Below, in pieces: positions 62,380 through 64,000 of a stretch of DNA of 64,000 bases. The DNA comes from Haloplanus sp. HW8-1 (GTDB lineage Archaea; Halobacteriota; Halobacteria; Halobacteriales; Haloferacaceae), in assembly GCF_023703795.1 (NCBI RefSeq), contig NZ_CP098518.1:2790001-2854000 (forward strand), written 5' to 3'. How positions within the stretch are numbered: position 1 is the stretch's first letter; each line of letters starts with the position of its first letter. A program made the position numbers and the translations under genes. The notes under the pieces were generated by a model. It ran no database searches. It saw nothing but the letters and a program-made list of their open reading frames with translations, and was not told the DNA's origin.

Positions 62380-62591
62380 GGCTACGCGTGTCAACGCTCT
62401 TGGACAACTAAGCATTAACGGTATGAAACGTTCCGGGCAGCGATCCCCGCGACGAGACGCGCGGTGGGAGGATGAGTCAATCCATGTGAGACCCGTAGTA
62501 ATCGGTGCTTACCGGTCGTTACGGCCGACCGCGATAATGTAAACAAAAGAAACAGCTAACACTGTCGACAATAATCACAGAGTATCCATTC
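62380..62591. promoter_or_regulatory. Divergent promoter region
   Basis: 212 nt between the YadA-like gene and the terminal glycosyltransferase. A CTTAGTTGTCC element (minus strand, about 62400-62411) is 27-29 nt before GTG 62379. The AT-rich stretch 62533-62580 would serve the plus-strand gene. Confidence 0.4.
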
Positions 62592-64000
62592 ATGTCAGAT
62601 GGTGTCGGAACGATTCCAGGTGGGGGGGAGGGGAACCGTCCGGTCGCCGGGGCGACGGCGGACGACGTCGGACCGACCGGTGTCTCGGTCGTCGTCCCCA
62701 CGTTCAACGAGGCCGAAAACGTCTGCCGGGTCGTCTCGCGCTGTTTCGCCGCGCTCGGGGACCGGCCGGCCGAGGTGATCGTCGTCGACGACGACTCGCC
62801 CGACCGGACCGCCGAGCGCGCACGCGAGCGGTTCGGCGACGACGATCGGGTCCAGGTGGTGTGCCGGACGGGCAAGCGGGGGCTGTCGCGGTCGGTCGTC
62901 GAAGGGTTTCGGCGGGCCAGCCACGACTGCGTGGCCGTGATCGACGCCGACCTGCAACACCCACCGGAGACGCTCCCGGCGCTCCTGGCCGAGATCGACG
63001 ACGGCGCCGCGCTCGCGATCAGCAGCCGGTACGCCGACGGCGGGAGAATCGAGAACTGGTCGCTGTGGCACCGGATCGTGAGTCGGGGCGCCACGGCGCT
63101 CGCCAGACTGGTGTTGCCGTCGGCCCGGACGGTGAGCGATCCGCTGTCGGGGTTTTTCGCCGTCCGACGCGAGGTCGTCGACCACGAGGCGATCGACGGG
63201 GACGGGTACAAGATCCTGCTGGAGATCCTCGCCAAGGGCGACTACGCGCCCGGGTCGGTCGTCGAAGTGCCGTACGTGTTCTCCGAGCGTGACCGTGGCG
63301 AGAGCAACCGGACGCTCGGCGAGTACGGCGACTTCGTCAGGCGCCTCGACCGACTCCGGCGCCACGATCCCGCCGTCGAGGGCGGCCTCGGCGACGGGGC
63401 GAGCGAGCGGTCGACCAGCCCCGACGGCGGCCGCGCCGGTCGGCCCGCGCTGGTGTCGGCGTATCCCCCCGCCACCGACGGACTGGCACACTACGCCGAC
63501 GGCCTCGCCGCCGGCTACGCCGAGACGGCGGGCGCGGTCACCGTCGTCGGATCGAGAACGGACGGCGACGACGACGTGACCGACGCCCGGATCGACCTGC
63601 GGCGGGACTGGCGGAAGGGGCGACTCAGCGGCCTGTACGGCATCCTGCACGGTCTCTGGGAGTCGGCCCACCAGTACGAGTTCGTCCACTTCAACGTCAA
63701 GCCGACGTACTTCGGGTCGGGGAACGTCCACCGGTTCCTCTCGCTGTTCGTCCCGCTTCTCGCGCGCATCGTCTGTCGCAAGCCGACGGTCGTGACGATG
63801 CACGACCTCGTCGAGGACGTCGATCCGGACGCGGTCGACGAGCGACTCGGACCCCTCCAGCGGGTCGGCGCGACGCTCGCGACGGCGGCGGTGTTGCTCG
63901 CCGGCCCGGTGACGGTGACCTCCGAGCGATACCGTCGCCTGCTCGCGGCGAAGTACCCCTTCGGCGAGGTCCACCACGTCCCACACGGGGTCCGGGGGAG
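62592..64000 (+). CDS. GT2-GT4 fusion glycosyltransferase (partial)
   Basis: An open frame of 469 residues cut by the window end. Residues about 30-255 are a DPM1-like polyprenyl-phosphate GT2: VSVVVPTFNEAENVCRVVSR, EVIVVDDDSPDRTAERA, CVAVIDADLQHPPETLPALL and DPLSGFFAVRREVV. After a Ser/Gly-rich linker (about 265-290) comes the N-terminal domain of a GT4 (ALVSAYPPATDGLAHYADGL, EFVHFNVKPTYFGSG, TVVTMHDLVEDVDPD). The fusion would couple lipid-carrier charging to sugar transfer. The C-terminal donor domain lies beyond the window. Confidence 0.85.
   Translation, partial: MSDGVGTIPGGGEGNRPVAGATADDVGPTGVSVVVPTFNEAENVCRVVSRCFAALGDRPAEVIVVDDDSPDRTAERARERFGDDDRVQVVCRTGKRGLSRSVVEGFRRASHDCVAVIDADLQHPPETLPALLAEIDDGAALAISSRYADGGRIENWSLWHRIVSRGATALARLVLPSARTVSDPLSGFFAVRREVVDHEAIDGDGYKILLEILAKGDYAPGSVVEVPYVFSERDRGESNRTLGEYGDFVRRLDRLRRHDPAVEGGLGDGASERSTSPDGGRAGRPALVSAYPPATDGLAHYADGLAAGYAETAGAVTVVGSRTDGDDDVTDARIDLRRDWRKGRLSGLYGILHGLWESAHQYEFVHFNVKPTYFGSGNVHRFLSLFVPLLARIVCRKPTVVTMHDLVEDVDPDAVDERLGPLQRVGATLATAAVLLAGPVTVTSERYRRLLAAKYPFGEVHHVPHGVRG

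Overview
The window is chromosomal DNA from a haloarchaeon (class Halobacteria). The evidence is strong GC bias at third codon positions, acidic proteins, haloarchaea-specific small families (DUF5784-, DUF5789- and DUF5786-like), an archaeal DNA polymerase D large subunit, twin-arginine signals, and TATA-like boxes placed about 26-30 nt before start codons, as expected for leaderless mRNAs. No rRNA, tRNA or CRISPR array was seen. The genus cannot be fixed from sequence alone.

Region 1 (1-20057) is housekeeping: small conserved haloarchaeal genes, a PHP phosphoesterase, a DedA-like protein, tetrapyrrole genes hemB, hemL, hemC and hemD, an ammonium transporter fused to a PII (GlnK) domain, a RecJ-like DHH nuclease, cysteine synthase, an Nfu iron-sulfur protein, a PCC/PPC-domain protein and polC (PolD DP2) carrying two inteins only 29 extein residues apart.

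Region 2 (20058-28282) is accessory and mixed: a GT2 glycosyltransferase with an extra N-terminal domain, an orphan IS200/IS605-type end hairpin, several micro-proteins including two double-CxxC zinc fingers, a candidate secreted or modified peptide gene (23710) next to a helical DUF6895-like protein, and a Tat-exported carbohydrate-binding-module protein with a long Thr/Pro tail.

Region 3 (28283-64000) is a large cell-surface glycan locus: GT2 and GT4 glycosyltransferases, an epimerase, a Gfo/Idh/MocA oxidoreductase, a polysaccharide deacetylase, a pyruvyl-transferase-like protein, a Wzx-type flippase, a polytopic membrane protein that could be a polymerase, a methyltransferase, and six alkaline-phosphatase-superfamily proteins of the kind normally called sulfatases. 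Five of the six have an invariant Thr, not Cys or Ser, at the expected nucleophile position, so they may transfer or remove phosphoryl groups. Two right-handed beta-helix proteins with a tailspike-like N-terminal module and a YadA-like repeat protein probably act at the cell surface. Between 58.4 and 60.0 kb lie decayed pieces of a second copy of the YadA-like locus.

The glycan genes work as units. The plus-strand block from 34705 to 40557 is a chain of seven reading frames in which every junction is a 4-nt stop/start overlap, starting with a 23-codon mini-ORF. The minus-strand block from 34004 down to 28283 is a second operon-like run. Nucleotide-sugar modification, chain assembly, export and decoration are all represented, so the locus plausibly makes a surface polysaccharide or an S-layer/lipid-linked glycan.
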